Assembly (NCBI GenBank): GCA_017979445.1
Contig: CM030714.1
Span: 11,267,569-11,331,568, forward strand
Reading direction: 5' to 3'
Length of the DNA: 64,000 bases
Source: Akebia trifoliata
Lineage: Eukaryota; Streptophyta; Magnoliopsida; Ranunculales; Lardizabalaceae
A program made the translations under genes and the position numbers. Below the pieces are notes generated by a model. The model saw only the letters and a list, made by a program, of their open reading frames with translations. It made no database searches and was not told the origin of the DNA. Below are positions 24,901-36,900 of the stretch, piece after piece. Position 1 is the first letter of the stretch; each line of letters begins with the position of its first letter.

Positions 24901-27900
24901 GCTGAAGAGCAGAATGGGTGCTAGGGGAATCGGGAACATCCAGGAGATACAATCCATTCACTTCACGTCCAGTGCCAATCGTCTTCTTCGACTCCAGATC
25001 CTGAAAGACACAATGAGAAGAATAAAAGGTTACACTGCAGTTCAAATTTTTGGTAAGACTACTAACGGATACCAGGTTAGTAGTAAGTTGAGGAACATGT
25101 AGTGTGTTAGTTAAGGATAAAGAAGATGTAACAGGTAAAAGACCTTGACCAGCTATGGAAGACAAAGAACCATCAGCTAGGTGAACCTTGCGATGATCAG
25201 AGCAAACACTATAGGTTTGAAATAGGGAGGACATACCGGTCATGTTATCTGAGGCACCAGAATCAATGATCCATGGTGAGGAAGTGGTGGAAACACTGTG
25301 TGCAGATGCAAAGGTACCTGAGTGAGCAAAGGTAGAAACCGGTTGAGATGAAGTCTCTATCTGATTGAAGAATTTTCTGAACTTGTCAAGCTCGGCTTGG
25401 GATAGAGATACCGAGTCTGATGAGGATGTAGTAACTGAAAGAGGTGTTGAATCAGTAGTCGACTGAGAAACTATATGAGCTGAAGATCGTTGAGACTGTT
25501 TACGTTGCTGATTAGGATGACCATGAAGTGCATAACATCGAGCCTTCACATGACCTAACTTTCCACAATGATTACACTTATGTCGTTGACGGGTAGGCAT
25601 AGACCCACTGGGGGGTTGTGTAGAAGATAAGCGAGTAAACATAGCAGAATGATCCCCTGAAGAATGAGGTAGGACAGCTGCACGACGACTCTCATCCGCT
25701 AAGACATGAATAAGCAGTCTGTAGCGACGGAAAATGATCCATACCCAATAAATGAACTCGCGCATACTCAAATTCGTCCCGGAGACCCGCTAGAAACTGA
25801 AAAACCCGATTCTTATCCAGAATTGACGAATATAATGTCTCATCAAGGGGGTCCTTCCAAGCATAGGATGAGGAATAGAAAGTCAGCTCTTCCCACCGAG
25901 CACGTAGTTGTGAGATATAAGTGGTAACTGAAGAGTCTCCTTGGGAAAGACGATAAATCTCACGCTCCAAATTGAAGATTCTGACATTATTCTGACGTTA
26001 TGAGTAAATACTCTTTGCGGAATCCCATATCTGTTTTGCTGTAGAGGAAAACATAAAACCAGTCGCAATGTGTGGTTGCATAGAAGTAACCAACCAAGAA
26101 CGGACCATAGAATCATTAGCAAACCAATGGGAGTAAGAACTGTCAGTCTGTGCAGGTTGTTTGTCTGTCCCAGTGAGGTAGTCGATTTTCCCTTTTCCAC
26201 CAATGAACATTTCAACTGATCTTGCCCAAAGGAGATAATTAGGACCATCTAATTTTACGGTAGTGATCTGAATACCTGGAAAATCGGTTGAGTTAGAGGG
26301 AAGACCACCCGATCCATTACTATTACCAGTGATTGAGGAAGAAGACGTCTCGGAAGCCATCAAAGATTAGATGTGCTTTAGTTTGAAAAAGAAACTGATC
26401 GCAGCACCCTAAAGGTGGCAATACACGATCGTAAGAGGCGTGGAAGATGATTAAACACTGTTGTATGTGACCCAAACAACCATCAAATCAATGGTAGGAC
26501 ACCAAGGAGTGGTTCTGCCGTTGTCGTAGGCCTCAACTAGGGGTCCAGGTGCTGTTATGTGCCCCAGAACTTCCCAAACAGCAACCTGCTGTTGATGTAC
26601 CCCACTAACGATGGCCTGACAGCCACAAAAAACTAGCAACTGTCGTTGCTGCAGCCTCTTAAACAGCACCTGCTGTTGCCGCAGCTCAATAACCAGCCAA
26701 CTGCTGTTGCCGCAGCCCACTAGACATGCACCTGCTGTTGCCGCAGCCTACTAAACAGCCAACTGCTGTTGCTGCAACCCAAGAAACAGCATCTGGGGTG
26801 ATCGCAGCCTCCCGAGAATAAATCTGCAATGATCGCAGCCTCCAAAATAAGGTCTGCTGTGATCGTAAACCACAAACTGCACCTCTGCAGTGATTGTAGG
26901 TGTTTGCAGCCTCCAACACAGGGTCTGCTGTGATCGTGAGACCCAACTGCACCTCTGCAGTTGCTGTGGAAGTCAAACAGCACTGCTGCTGCTGTCGTGG
27001 AAGTCAAACAACACTTCTACTATTGTCGTGGAAATCAAACAGCACTGCTGCTGCTGTCGTGGAAGCCAAACATCACTTCTGCTGCTGTCGTGAATGACAA
27101 ACAGCACCTCTGCTGTTATCGTTGATGACAAACCAACACTATACTATCATGCTGCTGTTATTGTTAACTCCAAACAACAACCTTGCTGATAGAACAGCCT
27201 GATCACAGGCTTCAAACAGATCTAGAACCCCTATCGCATGATGCGATTAGGTGTAGAGTGGAGGAGAACCACCGTAGGGGTGATGGGGATTGAACACGAG
27301 AAGTGTGGAGGTGATTTAAGAAGATTTAAGAAGGAGGAAGATGATGAAGGTGTAGCAGACGAAGCAGTAGTTGAGATCGAGAGAGCCTTGCTCTGATACC
27401 AAATTGAAGATTAGAGAGAAAAAGTTATTAGATTGATTAGCCCTAATTAGGCTATATAAGTATTACATAAGAGAAAGAAGTGAAAAGACTAAACTAACCC
27501 TACAGACTTATTTAACAAACACATACTTACGTTGTGAGATAAAAATGCCCATCTTGGATCGAGCTACCTCAATACATAAAAAATATTTCAGAAGTCGAAG
27601 GTGTTTTACTTCAAAGAGATTTCTAAAAAGATGCTTCAAAGTTTGGATCTCAGTAGGGTAATTTCTTGTAGTGATAATATCGTCAAGATATAGAATAACT
27701 GTAGTCTGAGGTCTATTATTTTTGACTAATAATGTGTAATCAGCCTAACCTTGTTTCAAACCCACATCTTGCATAACAAAGTGGAACTGCTCAAATCACG
27801 CTTACAGGAATTGTTTGAGACCATGTAAGGACTTCTTTAGACGACACTTTCCCACCATCATTAGAAAAATGAACTACTAGAGGAGTATCCATGTATACTT

Positions 27901-30900
27901 CTTGCAAATCAACATGTAAGAAAGTATTCTTCACATCTAGTTGGTGAAGCTCACAAGAGAAGTTTGTCGCCAAAGCGAGAAGGACACGGACATAATTCAT
28001 TTTGGTTACCGAGGCAAAGGTTTCTTGATGGTCTATGCCATAAACCTCGGCATAGTCCTAGGCAAACACCTAGCCTTGTATCTATCAATCAATTCATTTG
28101 ACTTGTACTTCGCTGTGAACTTCACCAACAAATTTCATCCCCAGTGATAATGACACCAACTCCCAGGTATCATTCTTTGCTAAAGCTCCTAGTTCTTCAT
28201 CCATAGTCTATTTCCACTTGGGATTGGAGAGAGCTTCTTTCACATTGGATGAGATGGAAACAAAGATATAGTAGTTACAAAGGAGCAATAAGATGGAGAC
28301 ACATCATGGTAGGAAACAAATTGAGAAATAAGATGCGATCTACAAGTATGTTTTCCTTTCCAATGAGCAATGGGAACATTGGAATCTGAAGAAATTGGAT
28401 GTGAAGTAGTCATGAGAACACCTACTTTTACTTCACTGTGAACACCCACTTGCAACCAACAAATTTCTTCCCCAGTGGTAATGAGACCAGCTCTCAGGTA
28501 TCATTCTTTACTAAAACTCTCAGTTCCTCATCCATAGCTTATTTCCAGTTGGGATTGGAGAGAGCTTCTTTCACACTGGATGAGATGGAAACAAATGACA
28601 TAGTAGCTACGAAGGAGTGATAGGATGGACACATCATGGTAGGAAACAAATTGAGACATAGAATGCGAGGTACAAGTATGTTTACCTTTCCGATGAGCAA
28701 TGGAACATTAGAATCTGAAGAAATTAGATGTGAAGTAGTCATGAGAACATGATTTGGTTCCTCAACGGTGTGACATGGTGGATCAACAAAGACTTGTTTT
28801 TCTTTTATGGTGTAAGTGCATCCAAAAAGATTAGGCACTGACTTGGTTTGTTGCACAACTTCAATAGTTTATTCTGGAATACTTGACGAAGGTAGTGAAA
28901 TTGAGAAAGATAGACTCTAGAAGAGACTCATGATTAGTGGATGGAAGGAACCACTCCCCCTGAAGTGATTGCCGATCATGGCTAGGAAAGTGTTACTGAT
29001 CTTCGAAGAATGTGATGTTCATTGTGACAAATCGATGAAGGGTAAGTGGATGATAACATTTATAACCCTTTTGAAAATTAGAATAACCAAAAAACACACA
29101 CTTCAATGCCTTTGGATTAAGTTTAGTGCGAGCAAGACTGGAGATATGAGCAAAATAGACACACCCAAAGACTCTTGGAACCACATAAAATAAAGGACGA
29201 TTAGGAAAGAAGAACAACATAAGCGGTTGGAAGTTCAAGACACTAGAGGGAGTACAATTGATAATGTAACATGCTGTAAGAATTGCTTCAGACCAAAAAT
29301 ACTTATGAATGATCATACCAATCAACAAAGCTCTTCCTAATTTCAACAAATGATGATTTTTCCTCTCAATGGTACCATTCTATTGGATTGTGGTAACACT
29401 TGAAGTTTGTTATTTTATCATTTGCGTAGTACAAAACTGTTTCAAGCCCTCATAGGAATACTCTCTTTCTTTATTTGAGTGAAGGATTTTGATCTTTACT
29501 CCAAATTGAGTTAGAACCATCACATAAAAATCTTGGAATGTGGAATAGACATCATCTTTTGTTTTCATAAAGTACACATGTACATCTGCTATAGTCATCC
29601 ACAAAGGTAACAAAATAACGGAAATCCAACAAAGATGTAATATGGGATGGACCCCAAACATCAGAATGCACAAGAGAAATAAAGATGAACTTTTATTTAA
29701 GCTTGTTGGATAAGAAGAATGACAGTGATTTGACAATTGATAAACTTCACATTGTAACTCTGACAATGACATAAACTGAAGCAAAGAAGGAAACGGATGT
29801 TGTAAATACTGAAAAGAAACACGACTCAATTGAATATGCCACTGCATTATTCAGGATTTATTGACTACCATATACTACTTTGAGAAGCATGAGCATGTCA
29901 AATGTGCTGAGATACTGGGATGTTGAGAAGGTACAAGCCATTTATTTCACGACCATTGCCATTCACCCTCTTTGTTGCTAAATCTTGAAAGACACAATGA
30001 TAGGGAAAAATGTAACACTACAATTAAATTTTTTTGTAACACTACTAATAGACACAAGATTAGTAGTGAGATTAGGAACATGTAAAACATTAGATAAAGG
30101 AAAACTATGAGGAACCTTGATGGTTCTTTTACAAGCTATGAAAGATAAGGAACCATAAGCTAGATGAACTTTGTTCTTGCTTGAACATGGGCTATATAAT
30201 TGAAAGAAAGAAGACATACTTGTCATGTTATCTAAAGCTCCTGAATCAAGAATCCAAGAGTTTGATTGAGATGAGGAAGCATGATGAGTAGTGACAGTGG
30301 TTCTTATGTGTGTGAAGGAAGATGTTGCAGTGGAACAATCCATTAGAGTCTTCAAACAAATAATATCCTCCTGGGAGAATGATGCATGTTTCATGAGAGT
30401 CGGTATCTCAGAACTTGGGGAATCATCTAGTATGTCAGCATTGGAAGCATGATGAGTTAAGGAAGATTGGCCCTTAGGTTGAAATGAATCAAGACGACCT
30501 ATCAAGTCCCTACACTTTACTCGAATATGCCTAAATTTTCTGTAGTGGTCACACTTTGGCCTCTCTCTGCTACTTGGTACCCGGGTGGATTTTTCAAACT
30601 TCTTCACTCTTGAAGTTTGTTTTTCTCCTTGTCTACTAACTTCCATGATAGATCTTTCACTCATAGAAATATCCAGTTGTCCCATGGCCAAGCGTCGACT
30701 CACCTCACTTTGAACATAAGAGTACACAGTATTCCTGAACTCTAACCATCTCAAATTCGGGAGTCAAACCAGCGAGAAACTGAAATGTACGACGTGTCTC
30801 AATATGTTTGTTGAACTGGGCATTCTTTAGAGCTTTCCCAAATGAAGGGTAAATAGTGATCGAGCTCTTCCCACATGTTGTATAATTCAGAAAAGTAGCC

Positions 30901-33900
30901 TGACAATGTTTTCTCTCTTGCTTGAGATGCAATATATGTTGTTCTAATTGATAGATTGTAGCACTATTTTGAGTCTGAGAATAAGTTTGGGTCATAGATT
31001 CCCAAATTTGTTGTGCTATCTTCAAGAAAAGATATCCTCTACTAATATGAGGTTGCATTGAATGCAACAACCAAGAGATAACCAAGGCGTTCTCAGCATC
31101 CCATTGTTCGTACTTAAGATCTAAGATATTAGGCTGTGTCTTTCATAGTCAAATAACCCGTTTTCTGTCTTCTATGGATGACTAGTTTCGCAGACTAAGC
31201 CCACTACAGGTAGTTTGTGCCATCGAGTTTGACTATGGTGATCTGAAGGTTTGGATTTTCTTCTCTAACTTGCAAGGATCCAAACCCACTATTGGTAGAC
31301 TATCTTGAAGTTACTTTTGACATGATTTCGGAGAAGTAAACTACTCATAGAAAATCCATATCACATGAGAGATTACTCAGATACACTAATGAACCACTTA
31401 CAACATAAGATTAGAATCTATCTCTGTATTCCCGATGAAAAGAAAAAATCCGACTCACCTTGTAGGCTATTATAACCATGACATAGGCTGTAATAGCCAA
31501 TCAAGTGTGAAGAATGACTCGATGGAGATCCACAAAACCCTAATAGGTTGGATGAAGAACTCGGAAGAGGTTTTGAAGGGAAGAGACGGACCTAGGATGG
31601 TCTGTGGGAGGTGGCGATTACCCTAGGTGACCAGAGGCAGCCTTAGGAGGTGGCTAAAGTGTTGCGGCAGCCCCTAGATGGTGGCTGCTGATGTGCGACA
31701 ACTCTAGATGGCTGTTGCTTATCTGTGGCAGACCCTAGATGGTTGTTGGTGATGGAAACAGCCCCTAGATGGTGGCTGTGTGGCTGGCGACAGCCTTAGG
31801 AAGGTGGACGACAGTCCTTGGGCTGCAGAAAGGTGGAGGTCAAACCCCTGTAGCTCTCCTTGAGTGATCACAAAACTTCTCTACTTGTTTCAAAACTCTC
31901 TTTGATCTTCTCAGTCGTCACCAAAGCTTTGATACCATGTAGAAGTGATTTAAGGTTTAGAGAAGATAAAGAGAGAAAGAAGAGAAGAAGAAATTCCAGA
32001 TAGAAGTTGTGTTTATTCTTTCTTCATTCCTATTTATAGTTTTATGGGGACGAAAAAGGACATGACATAAGCATAAATAAAAAAGAACTATGGTGCTGTT
32101 TGTTAAACTGAAAAAAATAAGTGCTGAATAGCATTAAGCGCTGAAACTTATAAGCGCTAAATTTAAGTGCTGAAAAAGTTGTTTGTTTAAATGCTGAATC
32201 ATGTTTGTTACACATTGCTGAAACTGATAAATTGTCTTTGTTACCCTTACAATCATATTATACATTGTTTACATGTTTCAAATGCTTATTTATTATCAAA
32301 CACAATAAAATATATTATTTCTTATAAAATTAAAATACAATTTATTTTTAAATAATAAATAATACTCAAATAATATTCAATTTATAAATAATAATTTCTA
32401 TTTATAAAAACCCACAAATTTCAAATTAAAAATAATAATGTCATACAAGCCACCAAAATTTGAAATCAACTTTAAAAGAACTTAATTTTGGATGAATAAT
32501 TTTCGATGGAAATGAAGGATGTGTAATTATAAAAGCACCCTATGAATTAATAAGGACAACCCACATTATAGCCATTTTTTGTTTTGTTTTATATGGGTTA
32601 AAATTTTTGGAATGAGCAAATTTTTAGTGAGGATGGTCTATATGGTCTAGAGATCATCCTCACCAAAAATCCGTCTATTTTGAAACTTCTAACTCGTTAA
32701 AAATAGTTTTTTTTTTTTTTAAAGGGACAATTTACGGTTCTTGAATTTGTTTTGATAGGGTTAGAAGTTTCAAGATGTGCTGATTTTTTGTGAAGATGAT
32801 CTCTTCATTGTAGAGATCATCCTCACCAAACATCAATTCATTCCAAAAATTTTAACCCATATAAGACAAAATAATTTAGTTATGGTGTGGGTTTATTAAT
32901 TTGTGAGGTGTTTATATACTTACCATGGGATATAAGAGGTAATATCCTTTTAAGAATAAGGGCATACTTGTCCATGTTCAAAAAAACAAAGGGCATACTT
33001 GTCCATGTTGAAAAAAGCGAAGTGCTTACCGCTTCAGCACTTATTTTCAGCATCAAAATAATGCTGAATTTTTTTCACTTATTTTCAGCAATAAGCACGA
33101 GTAAACAAACGCGCTATTTTGACAAAAGTGCTGAATTTAATTTTTTTCAGCAATAAGCACTGAAATATAGCGCAAACAAACACCACCTATATCTGATAAC
33201 ATGCAGTTGGTGAGGTGTCGAAAGTGGAGTATTTGTGGCTTTTATGGGTTGCAATTCGGGCCCCTTATAATAACAAGGCTCTATGAGATCCGGTGATCGA
33301 GTGAGTGGAGAAAAGATTGAACTCTTGAGGTGGAGTTCTTATAAAAAAAAAGGGAAAACCACGTTGTTAAAGAGCACGCTTTCTAGCATTTTAGTGTACT
33401 TAATCCTTGCCCTCATTCCCAAAAAGTTTGGAATCCAAGTTAGACAAACTCTTCAAAGAATTTGTATGGCATGGCAAGGATGGGTTGAGGAAGTTTTATC
33501 TTGTCAAGTGGAATAGAATGTTCACAAACAAAAAGCTTGGTGGTTTAAATTTCCGTAGATTGAAGCATATGAATAGTGCCTTGCTTGGCAAATGGTTATG
33601 AAGATTTGGGGCTGATTGAGACAACCCATGGAAGCGAATTATTGAAGTAAAGTTTGGTGGGAAAAGTGTGGATGGTAAAGCAGGCCTTCAAATGGGCCTT
33701 TTGATTGAAGAGTTTGGAAAGGTATCCTCAAGATGCGGCATGATTTTTGTAGCCAAATTGCTTTCGGGGTGATGGTGTTTGCTTTTGGGAGGATCGATGG
33801 TTTGGGTCGTCCTCTAGCGGAGCAGTTCCCATCTTTGTCTATGCTGTCCCAAAAGAAATTTCAACATATGTCTTCTTTTTTAGCCTGTCAGGGGCTGATA

Positions 33901-36900
33901 TTTCCTGGGACTTTGGGTTCAGATGATCCTTCAGTGATTAGGGGATTGATATAATCTGTTCTGGTTAATGTCATTTCCCAGGTGGTTTTAGATCGTGAGG
34001 CGAGTGGTGGCTAGGAACCTAGATTTCCATAGGTATCATCAAGGAATTGAATATGTGAAATCATTGGCCTCCTTCACTGACCTCAAAACCAGACGACTGG
34101 GGATTGGATAAACTCTGACATTATCCTGCAAAAAACCTTAAGAACATCAAACAAAAATTGAGATAAAGGATCTTGATACAGGAAGCCTTTAGAGCTTCTA
34201 AAATGTCATTTCACTCTTCCTCTCAAGGGTGCTTTCTCGTTCTTTCAGGAATGATGTGGAAGGTCATGCAAGTTTTTAATAAATAAATGGAGGGCTTCTT
34301 CCTTCTCAAACTAGTGCTAGAATCATATTTCCCTTATTTGTAGGTAAGGAAACAGCAAGATTAATTAGCTGATTTTGGTGGTTTTTGAAATTTTCATAGT
34401 AGTCCAATATATGTAGTTCCCCTCAGAGTGACACATCTATCCTTCTAATGCACTTTGGTTGTTTGAAAATAACTGTATTATGTATTGCAATATTTTATGT
34501 TACAGGTTATGTTAGCTTCTACAGTTTCCTTTAGGTATAAAACCATGAATAGACATAAAGAGTAAACTAATCCAATATTTTGTAGTCATGTCTACTTTTA
34601 CTTGTTTCTTTCTACAGTGTCCCTTTCTGTTGTTTATGATGAGCGTACACTTTTAATGGAAAAGTTTCAAGTTGTGGAAAGGATGCTGAGAGTTGTTTCC
34701 ACGGTTAGTATTGCATCTCTTTTGCCATCCCCTTCCTGCATGACGTGTACTTTATTATATGAGAGATTCTATTTCCACACCAACTTTTACTAATGCCACC
34801 CCAATTCATATATAAATCACTAAAGAATTACACACATGTTGGGGTGGCGTTAGCAAAAATTGGTGTGGCAATAGAAGCTCTCTTATTATATTTCTCCCAT
34901 GCTCATCTTTTATGGAATATGCTTGGTTTCAGGTTCCTGACCGTTGTCCTCCTGGCCATCAACTGGAAAATATTGTCTTTGAAATTGTTAATTCTGAGGG
35001 TGGTGTTGATGAAACTATACACGATGACATGAAATTTGGTCGTTCCCATGCCCTAAAGATTACACCAGAATTATCAGGGATAGATGATGAGACATTCCAG
35101 TATACTTTTCACCATGGGAGGTGTGTCGTGCCTGTCATTCATATTCCTCAAGTACAAGGGATCTTCAGCTTTATAGCCACTCACTCTCACCATCCTGAGC
35201 TCTGCTTGAAGTTTAAGGTTGCAACCATTTTGCACCAGTTTAGTTATTTGCAGTCCCAAACTCTGAATTGATGATTATTCTATCTTTTTTACAGGTTAAC
35301 ATTGAGCTGCAAACTCCAAAAAAGGAGACGGGCAGTTTAACAGAGTGTGATGGGGTGGTGCAATCCCAACATTCCAATGGCGACATCTTACTTCTTCAGG
35401 ACTTATCTTACCATGATCCTAAGCTTGTGGAAACCTTCATGGAATCTATCGCAAATGATGGGAAGGTAGAGTAATGGATTTTAAATGCATATTTGGAAAG
35501 TAGTCATAAATATGGGATTCTACTTGACATTAGTATCCTTGTAGTTCATTTAGCTTTTGTCACCAATCACTTTAAAGTATTCCTTTTTGAACACCCGATA
35601 ATTGCCGCAAATACTGCCTTAAAGTGTTTTTATTGATCAAGGTAAAATATCTATGAACTCTACCCGATTAGAGGCAATAAAATTATGTAGAGAGGACAAA
35701 TTTAGTATCATCATATAATCAACCACATAATGATATCACTCCAACAAATTATTTTCTATACAAAAGTAATTACCTGAATGGAGTTCAGGTAAGCACATAT
35801 CAGATTTTGTAGAAATTGAAGAATATATCAGTCACTGAATATATGCTAGTAGATCACTAAGGAAGTGAAGTTTTTTATTTTATTTTATTATTTATTTAGA
35901 GAATAAACCAAGGTACATGTTCAAAGTCTTTTAGGTTTTTAGTGCCCTCACCTCGTCTAGTCAATGCCACGAGGTTTATGATGGTACACCTCCCAATATA
36001 CAATTAATAAGTTTTGTCAACTTGATCATTTATAACACCCTAAAAAACTATTAAGTAAAAGAAAATAAATTAATAAAAGCCAGATCAAAGAACGGAAAGT
36101 TTAAATATCTCTTCGGCTATATTTTCTGCTGACACTAATGTCTTGGCTGGCCATACTTTTTTACAGGAGCTTGAGAACGATGTTCTTAGGCTTGGAGAAC
36201 TGATTGGGAACCACGAAAGGAACCTGGTAACACTTCATGAGCAGAAGGAAACAATAGAGCAAGGAATATATGATTTACAAGGTTATGAACCGTTTCCATG
36301 GCTTCTAAATAATCATTTTCCTCGCTAAAGTTCTGCAAATATGCAGAAGTGTCTCAGATTTTCCAACTATTTTTAGAGATGCATTTAAAGTATTTATGTT
36401 TCTAAAGCTTGGTTATTTGACACTGGTCGCAACATACCGAAGTATGTTAAGCTTGAATGCATACAAGGACATTGCAGAAGAATAATCTTACTTTTTCATT
36501 CTATTACCTTAGTATCATAAGGAGTGTGGGTATTTTCATCGTGTCCAGGAAATTTGTAGGTATTCCTTGATATTGTTTAAGAATTGTGTTAATTTTTGAG
36601 TGCTTCCATGAGTTCTTGACCATTATGGACAAATACTTGACATATCTATCTATTATGCATGTTAAGGTTATGCTTCCCTTTGGATTTATATTTCTGAGCC
36701 ATTTTCAGTACTTATTTTGTGGAATTGAATATTTGAGTATGAAATTAAGAGCTTTATCATATGATCAAGGTATTAAATTTTGGTCAACTTAGAAATTAAA
36801 ATATTTTTGACAATTTTGACTTATGTGAAAATAAGCACAATTTTCATGGAAATGATGTAAATGTGGTATAGATGCTGAAATTAATTATAAAGGTGTTCAT

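Larger units (their letters stand above)
21025..33201 (-). mobile_element. Copia-2: old minus-strand Copia element hosting Copia-3 and MITEs
   Basis: LTRs are 21025-21204 and 31938-33201 (the latter enlarged by a MITE at 32092-33187). Flanks are TGTAG (21020-21024) and TGCAG (33202-33206), a near-perfect 5-bp duplication. The primer-binding site is the reverse complement of 31926-31937 (TGGTATCAAAGC). The polypurine tract is just right of 21204. Minus-strand remnants: gag (31085-30480), protease and GAG-pre-integrase (about 30260-29410), integrase (29650-28990), RT (28500-27530 then 21987-21780; the box reads YLDD) and RNase H (21773-21546). Many stops. Copia-3 splits its RT at 21988/27518. 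Confidence 0.9.

Noticed and set aside
26686..27097. Cys/Ser/Gln-rich open frames on both strands
   Set aside because: They are by-products of the CTG/CAG-rich leader repeat of Copia-3, overlapping in several frames with no domain.
26500..27190. Repeats that might suggest a CRISPR array
   Set aside because: Repeat units are diverged, spacing is irregular and the spacers are variants of the same motif; the host is a plant and the tract lies in a retroelement leader.
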